DNA of 64,000 nt from SXVE01 sp036388895 (GTDB lineage Bacteria > Acidobacteriota > Blastocatellia > Pyrinomonadales > Pyrinomonadaceae): NCBI GenBank assembly GCA_036388895.1, contig DASVQY010000054.1:1-64000 (forward strand), written 5' to 3'. Below, one piece after another: positions 23,267 through 32,452 of the stretch. Each line of letters begins with the position of its first letter. Within the stretch, counting starts at the first letter, position 1. A program made the position numbers and the translations under genes. The notes below the pieces were generated by a model, which was not told the DNA's origin, did no database searches, and was given only the letters and a program-made list of their open reading frames with translations.

Positions 23267-24382
23267 CTATTCAGACTTATCTTGAATAGATTCGAGAATT
23301 GAAGCCGCTTGTCGCAAAGTTTCGTCGTTTGCTGAAAGGTAACGATATGTAGTTTGGGGTTGCTGATGTCCTAAAATTCGCCCAATCAATTGAATTGGCA
23401 AATTACCTTTAACCAAACGTGTTGCAGTCGAATGTCTTAAGCTGTGAGTAACTAATCCGTCAATACCACCTGATTTTATGCCTGCGATTTTACAAGCTGT
23501 CTGAAATGATTTGCGAAAGACTTTGAAGGGAAATACACGGGCAGAAAAATCTTTATTCGATTTTTCCCAAAGTATGGATAGTTCATCAAAAAGTCTTTGA
23601 GTCATTGCTACCTGGCGAGTCTTTAATGTTTTTGTGGTTTCACCAATAATTGTAATCACCCGCAGTTCAAAGTTTACGTTTTGCCACGTTAGTTTTAGCA
23701 TTTCGCCACGTCTTGCCCCTGTATCCAATAGCGCGATGATAATAGGACGAATATGTATCCGACACGGTTCTTCACAAGCGGAAAGCAGTTTTTGTTCTTC
23801 ATCAAACGTTAGAATTTTTTCACGTATATTTTCGGCGGAAGGTATTATTAGAGGTTCTCCACAATTGAAAGGATTTCGTTTAATCCAATTTTCAGAAACA
23901 GCAATATTAAAAATTCGCCTCAGTATGCCTAATTCACGATTCATCGTTGCATCGGTTCGCGGTTGCTTCATATGAGTAGGAACACTCATTCGCATTCGAC
24001 GATAACTAGCTAAATCGCCATAAGTAACAACACGCAACTTCTTGCTTCCAAAAAAATCTCTGAAATGCGGTAAAACACTTTTTGCTCTGCTTACGTCACG
24101 CAATCCGCTAATTTTACGTCCGTTAGCATATTGGGCAGGCTGACAGAAATTTTTATCGTAATAGTCAATTAAATCATTGACAGTTAAATTTGCAGTATCG
24201 AATATTTGTTCGCCCTCATCTTCAAGTTCACGCAAAATACTTTTTAACGTTTTTTTTGCGTCAGCCTCATTAAGACAAGTTCGTTTTATGTTTCGGCGTT
24301 TGCCATTATTATCGGTAAAAGTTATTCGTGCGTACCATTTTCCTTTGTTTTCAAAGGTATATCCATTTCTTTGTTTTGCCAT
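23267..24382 (-). CDS. Tyrosine recombinase (phage-type integrase)
   Basis: 371 residues from the ATG at 24382, preceded by GGAAGGAC. An upstream in-frame start at 24526 would begin inside the tRNA repeat and read across the GGACACATT repeats, so I reject it. Domains: an Arm-type N-terminus (about 1-50), a SAM-like core-binding domain (about 70-170) and a catalytic domain with Arg in DTGARRGEML, HSLRH and LGHQQPQTTYRYL supplying the His and the nucleophilic Tyr. Its gene is transcribed away from attR. It would catalyse integration into the 3' end of tRNA-Glu. Confidence 0.93.
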   Translation of the reverse strand: MAKQRNGYTFENKGKWYARITFTDNNGKRRNIKRTCLNEADAKKTLKSILRELEDEGEQIFDTANLTVNDLIDYYDKNFCQPAQYANGRKISGLRDVSRAKSVLPHFRDFFGSKKLRVVTYGDLASYRRMRMSVPTHMKQPRTDATMNRELGILRRIFNIAVSENWIKRNPFNCGEPLIIPSAENIREKILTFDEEQKLLSACEEPCRIHIRPIIIALLDTGARRGEMLKLTWQNVNFELRVITIIGETTKTLKTRQVAMTQRLFDELSILWEKSNKDFSARVFPFKVFRKSFQTACKIAGIKSGGIDGLVTHSLRHSTATRLVKGNLPIQLIGRILGHQQPQTTYRYLSANDETLRQAASILESIQDKSE

Positions 24383-24395
24383 TTTTGTCCTTCCT

Positions 24396-24419
24396 TTTGG
24401 ACACATTGATGGACACATT
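24396..24419. repeat. Right copy of the 24-bp element-end repeat
   Basis: TTTGGACACATTG, then ATGGACACATT: a match to 11685-11708 with one mismatch. It is followed by GAAAATTG, whereas the left copy is followed by CAATTTTC, its exact reverse complement. It lies directly before the integrase start, where arm-type binding sites would also allow autoregulation. Confidence 0.7.
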
Positions 24420-24492
24420 GAAAATTGAAATAGCCGTTTTTGCGTCTTTACAAAATAATAAAAGCAAGTAAAATAGGGAAGTGATGCATATA

Positions 24493-24550
<58 letters not shown>

Positions 24551-24582
24551 CCATAAAATCGTGCATCATACCTTTAATCCCA

Positions 24583-24616
24583 TTCGCTTGTAACCCAAGC
24601 GAATTTTTTATTTTAT
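24583..24616 (+). terminator. Original tRNA-Glu terminator, right of attR
   Basis: TTCGCTTG and CAAGCGAA form an 8-bp stem followed by TTTTTTATTTTAT. It is homologous to the hairpin at 11302 but differs by compensating changes in the stem, which supports selection on the structure in both lineages. Confidence 0.8.
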
Positions 24617-24625
24617 AAGGAAAAA

Positions 24626-26371
24626 ATGCTGAAAAAATATTTGTACGCCGCAATTTTACTATCGTCCGCGTTTTTCTCTGTTCAGGCTCAAACAGTGCAG
24701 AACAATTCGGATACGGTAATGATTCTGCCGTTTGAGAATACTTCCGAAAAGGCAGAATTCAACTGGGTCGGGGAAAGTTTCGCCAATTCGCTGACGGATT
24801 TGCTAAAAGTTCCGAGTCTTAATGTCGTTTCAAACGACCAGAGAAAAATCATTCAGCAGCGCCTTCGTATTCCTTTAACGAATCTGCCGAGCCTTGCGAC
24901 TTCGCTGAAACTGGCGCGTGAAAGCAACGCGTCGCTTCTTATTGCGGGAAAATACAATATTATTCCGGCGCAGGGCGATACGGCGGCGACGCTGAACGTG
25001 ACGGCGAAAATCATTCGCGTCAACGAAGGCAGATTTTTGAACGAAGAAATGCCCGACGGCAGACGCATCACGCGCGATATAAATTTGACCGACGCGCTCG
25101 GCAACTTGCAGAGCGTGCAGGGACAAGTCGCTTATCAGATTCTCTACCAGCGAGATAAGGCTTTACCGTTTTCGCAAAATCAATTTATCGAATCGGCGAA
25201 CAAAGTTCCGGCGCGCGCGTTCGAGGCTTATATTAAAGGTTTGCTGACCGCCGATCAGCAGGCGCGCGAAAATTACTTCAAAAACGCGATGCGTCTTTAC
25301 GGCGAAGCGAAATCCGGCGAAACTTACGCTGAAGCGGCGCTTGAGCTCGGACATTTTTATTTGAATCAGCGGAAATTTTCCGATGCAATCGAGTATTTTT
25401 CGCGCCTTCCGCAAAACTCACAGCTTTACCCGGAAGCGGCTTTTTACACCGGCTTGATTCAGTGGCAGCAGAATAATTACGAACAGGCGCTCGCCGTTCT
25501 GCGCCCGCTCGCCGAAGATTTGAAATTGACGAGCGTTTACAACACCATCGGCGCAATAGCGGTGCAGGCTTCGCGCGCGGAAAAGAAAAATCCGGGCAAA
25601 TCAGCCGCGCTTCTCAATGAAGGCTTGGAGCTTTTGAAAAAAGCGGCGGAATCTTCGCCGAACGAATCAATCGCTCGATTTAATTACGGAATGGCGTTGT
25701 TTTTGAACAACAACTACGTCGAAGCGGTCGCTCAATTGCGCCCGGTTTTAGCCGCTAATCCGCGCGACGGCGAATCTTATTATCTTTTGGCGAAAGGTTT
25801 GGATCAGTTAAAAGACGCGACCTCCGCTGATTTCGATAATCAGGCGAAGCGATTTTTAACCGAAGGCAACAAATACGCGAAACTCGAAACCGAATGGCAG
25901 CGCTCGAAAACGCTCGGCGATATAAATCTGCGTGTCGAGCAGCCCGCCCGCAAGGATTTCGTCAGCGTCGTTTTGATTAAAAATCAGGTAAAACCGGTTC
26001 AACCGGCAGTCAATGAAACCGAAGCGCTGCTTGTGCAGGCGCGGACGCTTTTCAAAAACGGCAACGACGACGAAGCAATGGCGGTTCTGCGGCGCGTTCT
26101 GGCGAGCGAGCCGATGAACGCCGAAAGCTATCTGATTTTAGGCAAAATTCATTTGCGCCGCGGCGATCTGGATCAAGGCATCAGCTCGTTTAAAACCGCG
26201 CTTTTCTGGGATAATCGTTTGATTGACGCGCACGTTAATCTGGGCAAGATTTACCTGGAAAAAAACGATTGTCTGCAAGCGAAAAATTATTCGGCTTCGG
26301 CTTCGGAAATTGACGCCGAAAACCAGGAATCCGCCGCTTTGCAAAGGCTCGTAGAACGATGTTCCAAATAG
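24626..26371 (+). CDS. Secreted TPR-repeat protein with TolB/CsgG-like N-terminal domain
   Basis: 581 residues. Signal peptide to about residue 22, then DTVMILPFENTSEKAEFNWVG and LIAGKYNI, the TolB/FlgT-like domain common at the head of acidobacterial TPR proteins. About eight TPR units follow (for example YAEAALELGHFYLNQRKFSDAIEYF and AESYLILGKIHLRRGDLDQGI). It is probably a periplasmic scaffold; the partner is unknown. TAAGGAAAA precedes the ATG. It directly follows attR, so the element inserted between it and the upstream promoter of the tRNA operon. A truncated, diverged homologue lies at 11343. Confidence 0.85.
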   Translation: MLKKYLYAAILLSSAFFSVQAQTVQNNSDTVMILPFENTSEKAEFNWVGESFANSLTDLLKVPSLNVVSNDQRKIIQQRLRIPLTNLPSLATSLKLARESNASLLIAGKYNIIPAQGDTAATLNVTAKIIRVNEGRFLNEEMPDGRRITRDINLTDALGNLQSVQGQVAYQILYQRDKALPFSQNQFIESANKVPARAFEAYIKGLLTADQQARENYFKNAMRLYGEAKSGETYAEAALELGHFYLNQRKFSDAIEYFSRLPQNSQLYPEAAFYTGLIQWQQNNYEQALAVLRPLAEDLKLTSVYNTIGAIAVQASRAEKKNPGKSAALLNEGLELLKKAAESSPNESIARFNYGMALFLNNNYVEAVAQLRPVLAANPRDGESYYLLAKGLDQLKDATSADFDNQAKRFLTEGNKYAKLETEWQRSKTLGDINLRVEQPARKDFVSVVLIKNQVKPVQPAVNETEALLVQARTLFKNGNDDEAMAVLRRVLASEPMNAESYLILGKIHLRRGDLDQGISSFKTALFWDNRLIDAHVNLGKIYLEKNDCLQAKNYSASASEIDAENQESAALQRLVERCSK

Positions 26372-26981
26372 TGTAACTTCGCAAGTCCAAAGTCCAAGGT
26401 CCAAAGTTCAAAGTTCGGAATTTTCGTTTCGTTGAAAATTCACTGAAACCCCGATGTGCATTGAGGTTGAACGGCGATTTTGGACTTTGGACTTTGGACT
26501 TTGGACTGCCGGAAACCTTTTGGCACGCTACGTGCAATAGAGAAAATCGGCTAGCTTAATGAAGTTGATTTAAGACCCCGCCGCCAACTCTTCTCCGAGC
26601 GCAGTTTGCCATTGCGTTTGACCACCTTCCGAGCGTTCCTTCAGTTGTCCTTCCGATTATGAGCCTGGTCTTAACCGACCGGGCTCTCCTGCTTTTAAAG
26701 CCAGTATTTTCAAGGTTTTATAAAATATAAGCGATTTCAATCAGATTGAGATTGCTCATCGGTTATTATTGCCGAAAAGAATTCAAATTGACGGAATAAG
26801 AAAAATCTATGCTCTCAAATGACAAATTTCGTCATTTTGCGGATGACAAAATTTGTGCGCCGGTTATTTTGACCGTTCAAATTGAAAGATGATCGTTCAA
26901 ATTGATTTGGAGCGGTAAAAATGCCTTATTTTTCAACACAAACAGATTATTCTCACTATTTTGGTTTTTTGTTAAAATAGT
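26372..26981. other. 610-base gene-free region with repeats and hairpins
   Basis: Holds the GTCCAAA inverted array (26383-26507); a strong hairpin GAGCC-T-GGTC / GACC-G-GGCTC (about 26658-26683) followed by TCCTGCTTTT, which looks like the end of a transcript; and a second hairpin ACAAATTT...GTCAT / ATGAC...AAATTTGT (about 26822-26857), followed by two copies of ATCGTTCAAATTGA-like sequence. No reading frame is convincing. A small RNA or leader of lnt is possible. Confidence 0.55.
26383..26507. repeat. Heptamer array GTCCAAA in inverted arrangement
   Basis: Left arm 26383-26415 consists of GTCCAAA-like units (four to five, some GTTCAAA). Right arm about 26478-26507 consists of four TTTGGAC units, the reverse complement. 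The 62 bases between are unrelated. Both arms have a strict 7-bp period and could pair into one long stem. Confidence 0.85.
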
Positions 26982-28541
26982 TTGATGAAGATTTTTGCGT
27001 TAAAGCGTTTTTTGCCGGCTCCATTGAACGCAGCTCTGACAATTTTGTCGGCGATCCTGCTTGTCCTCGCTTTTCCCGGTTTTGAATTCTGGTTTCTCGC
27101 CTTGTTTGCGCTCGTACCTTTATTTTTTGCCGTCGAACGCGAAAAAGAATCTGTTATTAAATCGCTCGTCGTCGGCTGGACTTTCGGCACCGGTTTCTTT
27201 TTCGGTTCGTGCTGGTGGCTGACATACGCGCCGATAACTTACGCCGGATTTCCCGTTCTTTTGGCTTATTTTCTGCTTTTTTGCGGCGCGCTCGCCGCCG
27301 GTTTCTTTCCGGCAGTTTTCGCCGCGCTGCTTTCTATTTTGCTGAAAAGATTTGGCGGTTACGCAATTCTGTCCGCGCCTTTTCTGTGGACTGCAATTGA
27401 ATTTTTGAGATTCTGGACAACGGGAAATAATTGGAACGCAATCGCATATTCGCAGGCTATTAATGGTTTATTGATCCAATGGGCAAGCGTCGGCGGGATT
27501 TATTTAGTTGGATTTTTACTACTTTTTTTTAACGTTTTAGTTTTTTACATTCTGATAACAAAAAGTAGAGAGGTGCGTTTATTTGGGGTCTTGCCTATTC
27601 TGTTTTTGGCTCTCTTTTTATATTTATCACCTAAATCGGATAATCAAAGCGAAAAACGAAATCAAGCCTTTATCGTCGTCGTTCAGCCAAATGTGCCAAT
27701 GAGCGGTCTGAGTTATGAAAAGTGGCAGCAACTCAGACGAAAGCACGTCGAACTCGCCGAAAACGCCTTACAAAAACTTAATGATCAAACGTCGTCCGAT
27801 CAGCGACAGCCGACAACTGTTATATTTCCCGAATCTCCGATGAATTTTATGTATTCGGAAGATTTGGAGTTTCAGAAATTTGTCAGAAATTTCGCTTCAA
27901 AAAACAATGTTTCGGTGCTTTTCAACGCCGCCGAACCGGATGCGGAAAATAAGAGATATTTTAATTCTGCCGTAATGGTTGACGCTTCGGGAAAGATGGT
28001 TGCTCAATATGATAAAATTTATCTGGTTCCGTTCGGCGAAAGCGTTCCCGCGCCGCTGCAAAATATAATGCCCGCGCTGGTCGGCAGTTTTTCTTACGGG
28101 AAAGAATACGATTTACTGCCGCTGGGCGACGCAAAGGCGGGCGTGATGATTTGTTTTGAATCGCATTTTCCGAATCTTTCACGCGAGTACGTCAGACAAG
28201 GCGCGGACGTGCTCGTCGAAATGACGAACGACGGATATTTGGGCAAAACTCCGGTTTTGCGACAGCATCTGGCAAACGCCGTTTTTCGCGCGGTTGAAAC
28301 GAATCGTCCTGTTGTCCGCGTGACGAATGTCGGTATTACGGCTTACATCAACGAACGCGGCGAAGTTTTGGACGCGGCTGATTCTTATACGGAAGCGACG
28401 CGCGTTTGGACGGTCGCAAAATCCGACGGAAGCCAAACTTTTTACGTGAAATACGGCGATTGGTTCGCTTGGCTTTGTTCGCTGGTCAGTTTGACGTTAT
28501 TATTTTTGAGTTTTAGGAAAAAGAAAATGAATGAAGCGTAA
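26982..28541 (+). CDS. lnt: Apolipoprotein N-acyltransferase
   Basis: 519 residues. About six N-terminal membrane helices (1-210) and a C-terminal nitrilase-like domain. The triad is visible: Glu in VIFPESPM, Lys in YDKIYLVPFGE and Cys in VMICFESHFP, with a last membrane helix at about 495-515. It adds the third acyl chain to lipoproteins on the outer face of the inner membrane, which indicates a diderm organism. Either of two adjacent ATGs (26982 or 26985) may be used. The 3' end overlaps the next small gene by 11 bases. Confidence 0.95.
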   Translation: MMKIFALKRFLPAPLNAALTILSAILLVLAFPGFEFWFLALFALVPLFFAVEREKESVIKSLVVGWTFGTGFFFGSCWWLTYAPITYAGFPVLLAYFLLFCGALAAGFFPAVFAALLSILLKRFGGYAILSAPFLWTAIEFLRFWTTGNNWNAIAYSQAINGLLIQWASVGGIYLVGFLLLFFNVLVFYILITKSREVRLFGVLPILFLALFLYLSPKSDNQSEKRNQAFIVVVQPNVPMSGLSYEKWQQLRRKHVELAENALQKLNDQTSSDQRQPTTVIFPESPMNFMYSEDLEFQKFVRNFASKNNVSVLFNAAEPDAENKRYFNSAVMVDASGKMVAQYDKIYLVPFGESVPAPLQNIMPALVGSFSYGKEYDLLPLGDAKAGVMICFESHFPNLSREYVRQGADVLVEMTNDGYLGKTPVLRQHLANAVFRAVETNRPVVRVTNVGITAYINERGEVLDAADSYTEATRVWTVAKSDGSQTFYVKYGDWFAWLCSLVSLTLLFLSFRKKKMNEA

Positions 28542-28749
28542 AATTACTGTAATGGTATTTGCCCTTTCTTTAATTTATATCTCAGGTTACTTTATTTTAC
28601 GCCAAACTGATCAGGAAATTTGGGAAAGCGGCGGGAAAGTTTATGTGATTTTTCCGGAAGATAAAATTCTTTATTATTTATACCGTCCTATGAGTATTAT
28701 TGATGAAAAATTGACGGGGATAAAATTTCACATCGGACCACATAGATAA
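28531..28749 (+). CDS. Small single-pass membrane protein of unknown function
   Basis: 72 residues. A hydrophobic helix at about 6-23 and then a short polar domain (DQEIWESGGKVYVIFPE, ending GIKFHIGPHR). It overlaps the end of lnt by 11 bases in another frame and ends 10 bases before prfB, so it is coupled to both. I do not recognise the family. The overlapping start and co-directional context support it as real. Confidence 0.6.
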   Translation: MKRKITVMVFALSLIYISGYFILRQTDQEIWESGGKVYVIFPEDKILYYLYRPMSIIDEKLTGIKFHIGPHR

Positions 28750-28759
28750 TTGTAAAAAA

Positions 28760-29861
28760 ATGGAATTAAACGATTTACAAACAAAATACGAAGAAATAAA
28801 AGAGAAAGTTGAACAACTTGGGAGGTTTCTTTGACGCGCCGAAAAAACGCGAGGAGCTTGAAAAATTAGAAGCGCAGATTTCTGAACCCGATTTCTGGAG
28901 CGATCAGGAAAAAGCGCAAAAAACGGTTCAGCAGAGAAGCCGCGTCGAACGCGCTTTGCAGCAGCAGGAAAATTTTGAAACCGGCGTTTCAGACGCCGAA
29001 GTGTTGTTTGAATTTGCCGAAACCGACGCGAGTTCCGCAAAGGAATTGGAAGAATTAATCGCGCGTTTGGAAAAGGAAGTCGGCGAAGCCGAAACGCAAA
29101 GTCTGCTTTCCGGCGAAACCGATGGGAATAACGCGATTTGTTCGGTTCAGGCGGGCGCGGGCGGAACCGACGCGCAGGATTGGGCGCAGATGCTGCTTCG
29201 AATGTATCTGCGATGGGCGGAAAGAAAAGGATTTAAAGTCGAGATTCTGGACGAGCAGGCGGGAAGCGAAGCGGGAATAAAATCGGCGACTTTTCGCGTC
29301 GAAGGCGATTACGCCTACGGGCTTTTAGCAACCGAAGCGGGCGTTCACCGTCTTGTCAGAATTTCGCCCTTCAATTCCGGCGGAAGCCGCGAAACTTCTT
29401 TCGCTTCTATGTTCGTTTCGCCGGAAATTGACGAAAATATCGAAATTGAAATCAACGATAAAGATTTGCGCGTTGATACATATCGTTCGTCGGGCGCGGG
29501 CGGTCAGCATGTAAACGTCACGGACAGCGCGGTTCGCATCACGCATCTGCCGACGAACATCGTCGTGACGTGCCAAAATCAGCGTTCTCAGATTCAAAAT
29601 CGCGCGGTCGCGATGCAGGTTCTGCGGTCGAAACTTTACGAGCTGGAGCTGGAAAAACGTCGGGGCGAAACGGCAGAATTAGAAGCGAGTAAACAGGATA
29701 TTTCTTTCGGTTCGCAAATCCGCAATTACGTTTTGCACCCGTATCGTTTGGTGAAAGATACGAGGACTAAATACGAAGTCACGGATGTCGAAGCGGTTTT
29801 GGACGGCGAAATAGACGAATTTATAAAAGAGTTTCTGCTTTTCAAAAAAAGCGCGCAGTAG
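28760..29861 (+). CDS. prfB: Peptide chain release factor 2, with programmed +1 frameshift
   Basis: Translation starts at ATG 28760 (MELNDLQTKYEEIKEKVEQL) and meets an in-frame TGA at 28832-28834 after 24 codons. A +1 shift at CTT-TGA-C joins it to the long frame (DAPKKREELEK onward) through 29861, giving 366 residues. The SPF tripeptide in ISPFNSGG marks RF2 (UAA/UGA specificity), and SGAGGQHVN carries the GGQ peptidyl-hydrolase loop. A start further in would lose the first helix. This is the autoregulatory RF2 circuit: low RF2 allows the shift. Confidence 0.97.
28820..28835 (+). promoter_or_regulatory. RF2 frameshift site (GGGAGG-TTT-CTT-TGA-C)
   Basis: GGGAGG at 28820-28825 is the internal Shine-Dalgarno-like stimulator, three bases before the slippery CTT codon (28829-28831), followed by TGA and C. 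Layout and spacing match the known prfB site, with GGGAGG in place of AGGGGG. Confidence 0.95.
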
Positions 29862-29883
29862 TTGTCGCAAATACCGGATTTTA

Positions 29884-29934
29884 GGTTCCAAATTTGTGCG
29901 GAACGCGTTAAGCTGGAATCTAAAATTTGGAACC
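29884..29934. repeat. 12-bp inverted repeat between prfB and ftsK
   Basis: GGTTCCAAATTT (29884-29895) and AAATTTGGAACC (29923-29934) are exact inverted copies with 27 bases between. AT-rich units of 7 bases continue the pattern in the right arm (GATTCTAAAATTTGG-like). It belongs to the same spacer-repeat class as those at 26383, 40569 and 41375. Confidence 0.75.
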
Positions 29935-29950
29935 CGAAAATCTCAAACAA

Positions 29951-32452
29951 ATGGCGACGGAAATCGAAAAAAAACAAATCTCGACAAAAAATCATTCGCG
30001 CGTCAACGAAATCGTCGCGGTGATTTTGCTGGCGCTGTCCGTTCTTGTTTTTTTGTGTCTGCTGACTTACAGCCCGACCGACTGGTCGCTCAACACGAGC
30101 AGTTCGCTGAAAACGCAAAACTGGATCGGCGTGACCGGCGCGGTCGTCGCCGATTTGCTTTTTCAGGCTATTGGATTGTCAGCGTATATATTCCCCGCGC
30201 TGCTCGCTTTGATCGCCTGGCGCGTTTTTTATTCGGAAAGCTTGATGCCCCGTGTCAGCCGCATCATCGGTTTTGTTATTTTTGTCGTTTCCGCTTCGAG
30301 TTTAGTGAGCTTGCTCAATTTGCGCGGCGGACTTTTAGGCGCTATCTTCTCGCACTTTTTCGTTTATCTGCTCAGCCCGATTGGCGCGGGAATTTTACTT
30401 TTTACATTATTAACCGCTTCGATTTTACTTTTAACGAATTTTTCATTTTTCGGATTTTTCGACAAACTCGAAATGCCCTTGGCAAATCTGCGCCTTCGTT
30501 TGAATGAACGGTTGGGAAAATGGCGCGTCAACCGTGAACAAAGGCAAGCGGAAGCCCGCGAGCGAGCGGAAAATCGCCAAGCAAAACTCGATGAAAAATC
30601 TGCTAAAACTTCACCTGGCGTTTCCATCGGCGAAATGCTGAAAGGAAAACTGGCGGGAAAAACCAAACCCGCTGAAACAAACGTTTCCGCATTACCTGAA
30701 CCCGTCGTTAATCAAACTGCTGATGAAAATGATTTTACTGAAAGCCTCTCAGAAAATTCGTCAAATGAAGAGATGGTGCCGCCGACAATTTCCGCTTCAA
30801 AGAATTTCAATGACGAAGCGGAAAGAGTTGGCGATTTTCCAGATTCGCCTCTCAGTGCTGCACGCGATGAAAAGCAAATTCCGATAACGCCGGTTCAGCA
30901 TACCGGAGAGCTAAGCGAACCGCTGCCGGAAGAGAAAAAAATCGAAAAAATTTCTCCGCTGCCGCAAAAGCCGCAAAATTACGAAAATTACATTCTGCCC
31001 CCATCGGAGTTTTTAACGCCGCCGCAGCCGCGCGTCGAGCAGAAAGACGAAGACCTTTTGTCGGTCGCGCAGGAACTTACCGAAAAAACAAAAGAATTTA
31101 ATGTTACGGGTCGCGTCGTGCATATCTGTCAAGGTCCGGTCGTGACGACTTACGAATTCAAACCCGATCCGGGCGTCAAATATTCGCGCGTCACCGGATT
31201 GGTTGACGATTTGTGTCTCGCCTTAAAAGCCGAATCAATTCGCATTGACCGAATTCCGGGCAAAGCCTTTGTCGGCATCGAGGTTCCGAATAAAAAACGC
31301 GAAACGATTCAACTGCGCGAAGTTGTCGAATCGAAAAAATTCAAAGAATCGAACTCGCTTTTATCAATCGCTCTCGGAAAAACGATTGACGGATTAAACT
31401 ACGTTGCTGACCTCGCGAAAATGCCGCATCTTTTGATTGCGGGCGCAACCGGCGCGGGAAAATCCGTTGGCGTCAATTCGCTCGTCGTCTCGATTCTTTA
31501 TAAAGCCAGACCTGACGAAGTGAAATTCATAATGGTTGACCCGAAGCGTCTGGAACTCGGCGTTTATGCAGATATTCCGCATCTGGCGACGCCGATTATC
31601 ACCGATCCGAAACGCGCCGCAATTTCGCTTAAATGGGCGGTTTCCGAAATGGAAAAGCGTTACAGAGATTTGGCTGGCTGGGGTGTTAGAAATATTGACG
31701 GCTACAACACGGAAGTAAAAAGGCGTAATGCGGCTGAGCATTTCGACGACAACGGCGATCCGTGGAAACCTCTGCCTTACATCGTCATTATCATAGATGA
31801 GCTCGCCGATTTGATGATGGTTTCGGGCAAAGAAGTCGAAGAATCAATTACGCGTCTGGCGCAAATGGCGCGGGCGGTCGGCATTCACCTTGTTTTAGCC
31901 ACGCAGAGACCTTCGGTTGACGTTATCACCGGATTAATCAAGGCAAATTTCCCCGCCAGAATTTCGTTCCGCGTTTCGTCGAAAGTTGATTCCCGAACGA
32001 TCATTGACGGAAACGGCGCGGAAAGTCTTTTAGGAAAAGGTGATATGCTGTTTCTGCCGCCCGCGACTTCGCAGCTCGTCCGCGTTCACGGCGCTTTTGT
32101 TGATGAAAAGGAAATTCACCAGATTGTCGAGCACATAAAAGCTCAAGGCAGTCCCGAATATGATACGACGATTACCAAAACAGAAGAAGAAATGGACGAT
32201 AGCGGTGAGCTTCCGGGCAGAAAAGACCCTTTATTCTGGGATGCGGTGAAAAGCGTAATCTCTGCCAAGCGCGCTTCGACATCGCTTTTGCAGCGCCATT
32301 TACGAATCGGTTACGGACGCGCCGCCGCAATTCTTGATGCGATGGTGCGCGAAGGATACATCGGAGAAATGGATGGGGCTTCACGCGCGAGACCCATACT
32401 GCAAAAGGCTTACGACGATTTGCAGGACGTTGAAGAAATGAACAGTGTTTAG
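29951..32452 (+). CDS. ftsK: DNA translocase FtsK/SpoIIIE
   Basis: 833 residues from the ATG at 29951. I reject a TTG at 29927 because it lies in the inverted repeat. Four to five N-terminal membrane helices (to about residue 165), a variable linker rich in Pro/Glu, the alpha/beta motor with Walker A AGATGAGKSVGVNSL and Walker B YIVIIIDELADLMM, and a C-terminal gamma winged helix (FWDAVKSVISAKRASTSLLQ). It pumps DNA for chromosome-dimer resolution at division and implies KOPS-type sites in the genome. It follows prfB by 89 bases. Confidence 0.95.
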   Translation: MATEIEKKQISTKNHSRVNEIVAVILLALSVLVFLCLLTYSPTDWSLNTSSSLKTQNWIGVTGAVVADLLFQAIGLSAYIFPALLALIAWRVFYSESLMPRVSRIIGFVIFVVSASSLVSLLNLRGGLLGAIFSHFFVYLLSPIGAGILLFTLLTASILLLTNFSFFGFFDKLEMPLANLRLRLNERLGKWRVNREQRQAEARERAENRQAKLDEKSAKTSPGVSIGEMLKGKLAGKTKPAETNVSALPEPVVNQTADENDFTESLSENSSNEEMVPPTISASKNFNDEAERVGDFPDSPLSAARDEKQIPITPVQHTGELSEPLPEEKKIEKISPLPQKPQNYENYILPPSEFLTPPQPRVEQKDEDLLSVAQELTEKTKEFNVTGRVVHICQGPVVTTYEFKPDPGVKYSRVTGLVDDLCLALKAESIRIDRIPGKAFVGIEVPNKKRETIQLREVVESKKFKESNSLLSIALGKTIDGLNYVADLAKMPHLLIAGATGAGKSVGVNSLVVSILYKARPDEVKFIMVDPKRLELGVYADIPHLATPIITDPKRAAISLKWAVSEMEKRYRDLAGWGVRNIDGYNTEVKRRNAAEHFDDNGDPWKPLPYIVIIIDELADLMMVSGKEVEESITRLAQMARAVGIHLVLATQRPSVDVITGLIKANFPARISFRVSSKVDSRTIIDGNGAESLLGKGDMLFLPPATSQLVRVHGAFVDEKEIHQIVEHIKAQGSPEYDTTITKTEEEMDDSGELPGRKDPLFWDAVKSVISAKRASTSLLQRHLRIGYGRAAAILDAMVREGYIGEMDGASRARPILQKAYDDLQDVEEMNSV

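Noticed and set aside
26383..26507. CRISPR array
   Set aside because: Units are 7 bp with no spacers, and no cas genes are present.
28809..29861. prfB starting in the long frame alone
   Set aside because: The first 24 codons lie in the other frame and join through a clear RF2 frameshift site.
29927..29950. TTG start of ftsK
   Set aside because: It lies in an inverted repeat and lacks a ribosome-binding site; the ATG at 29951 gives a normal N-terminus.
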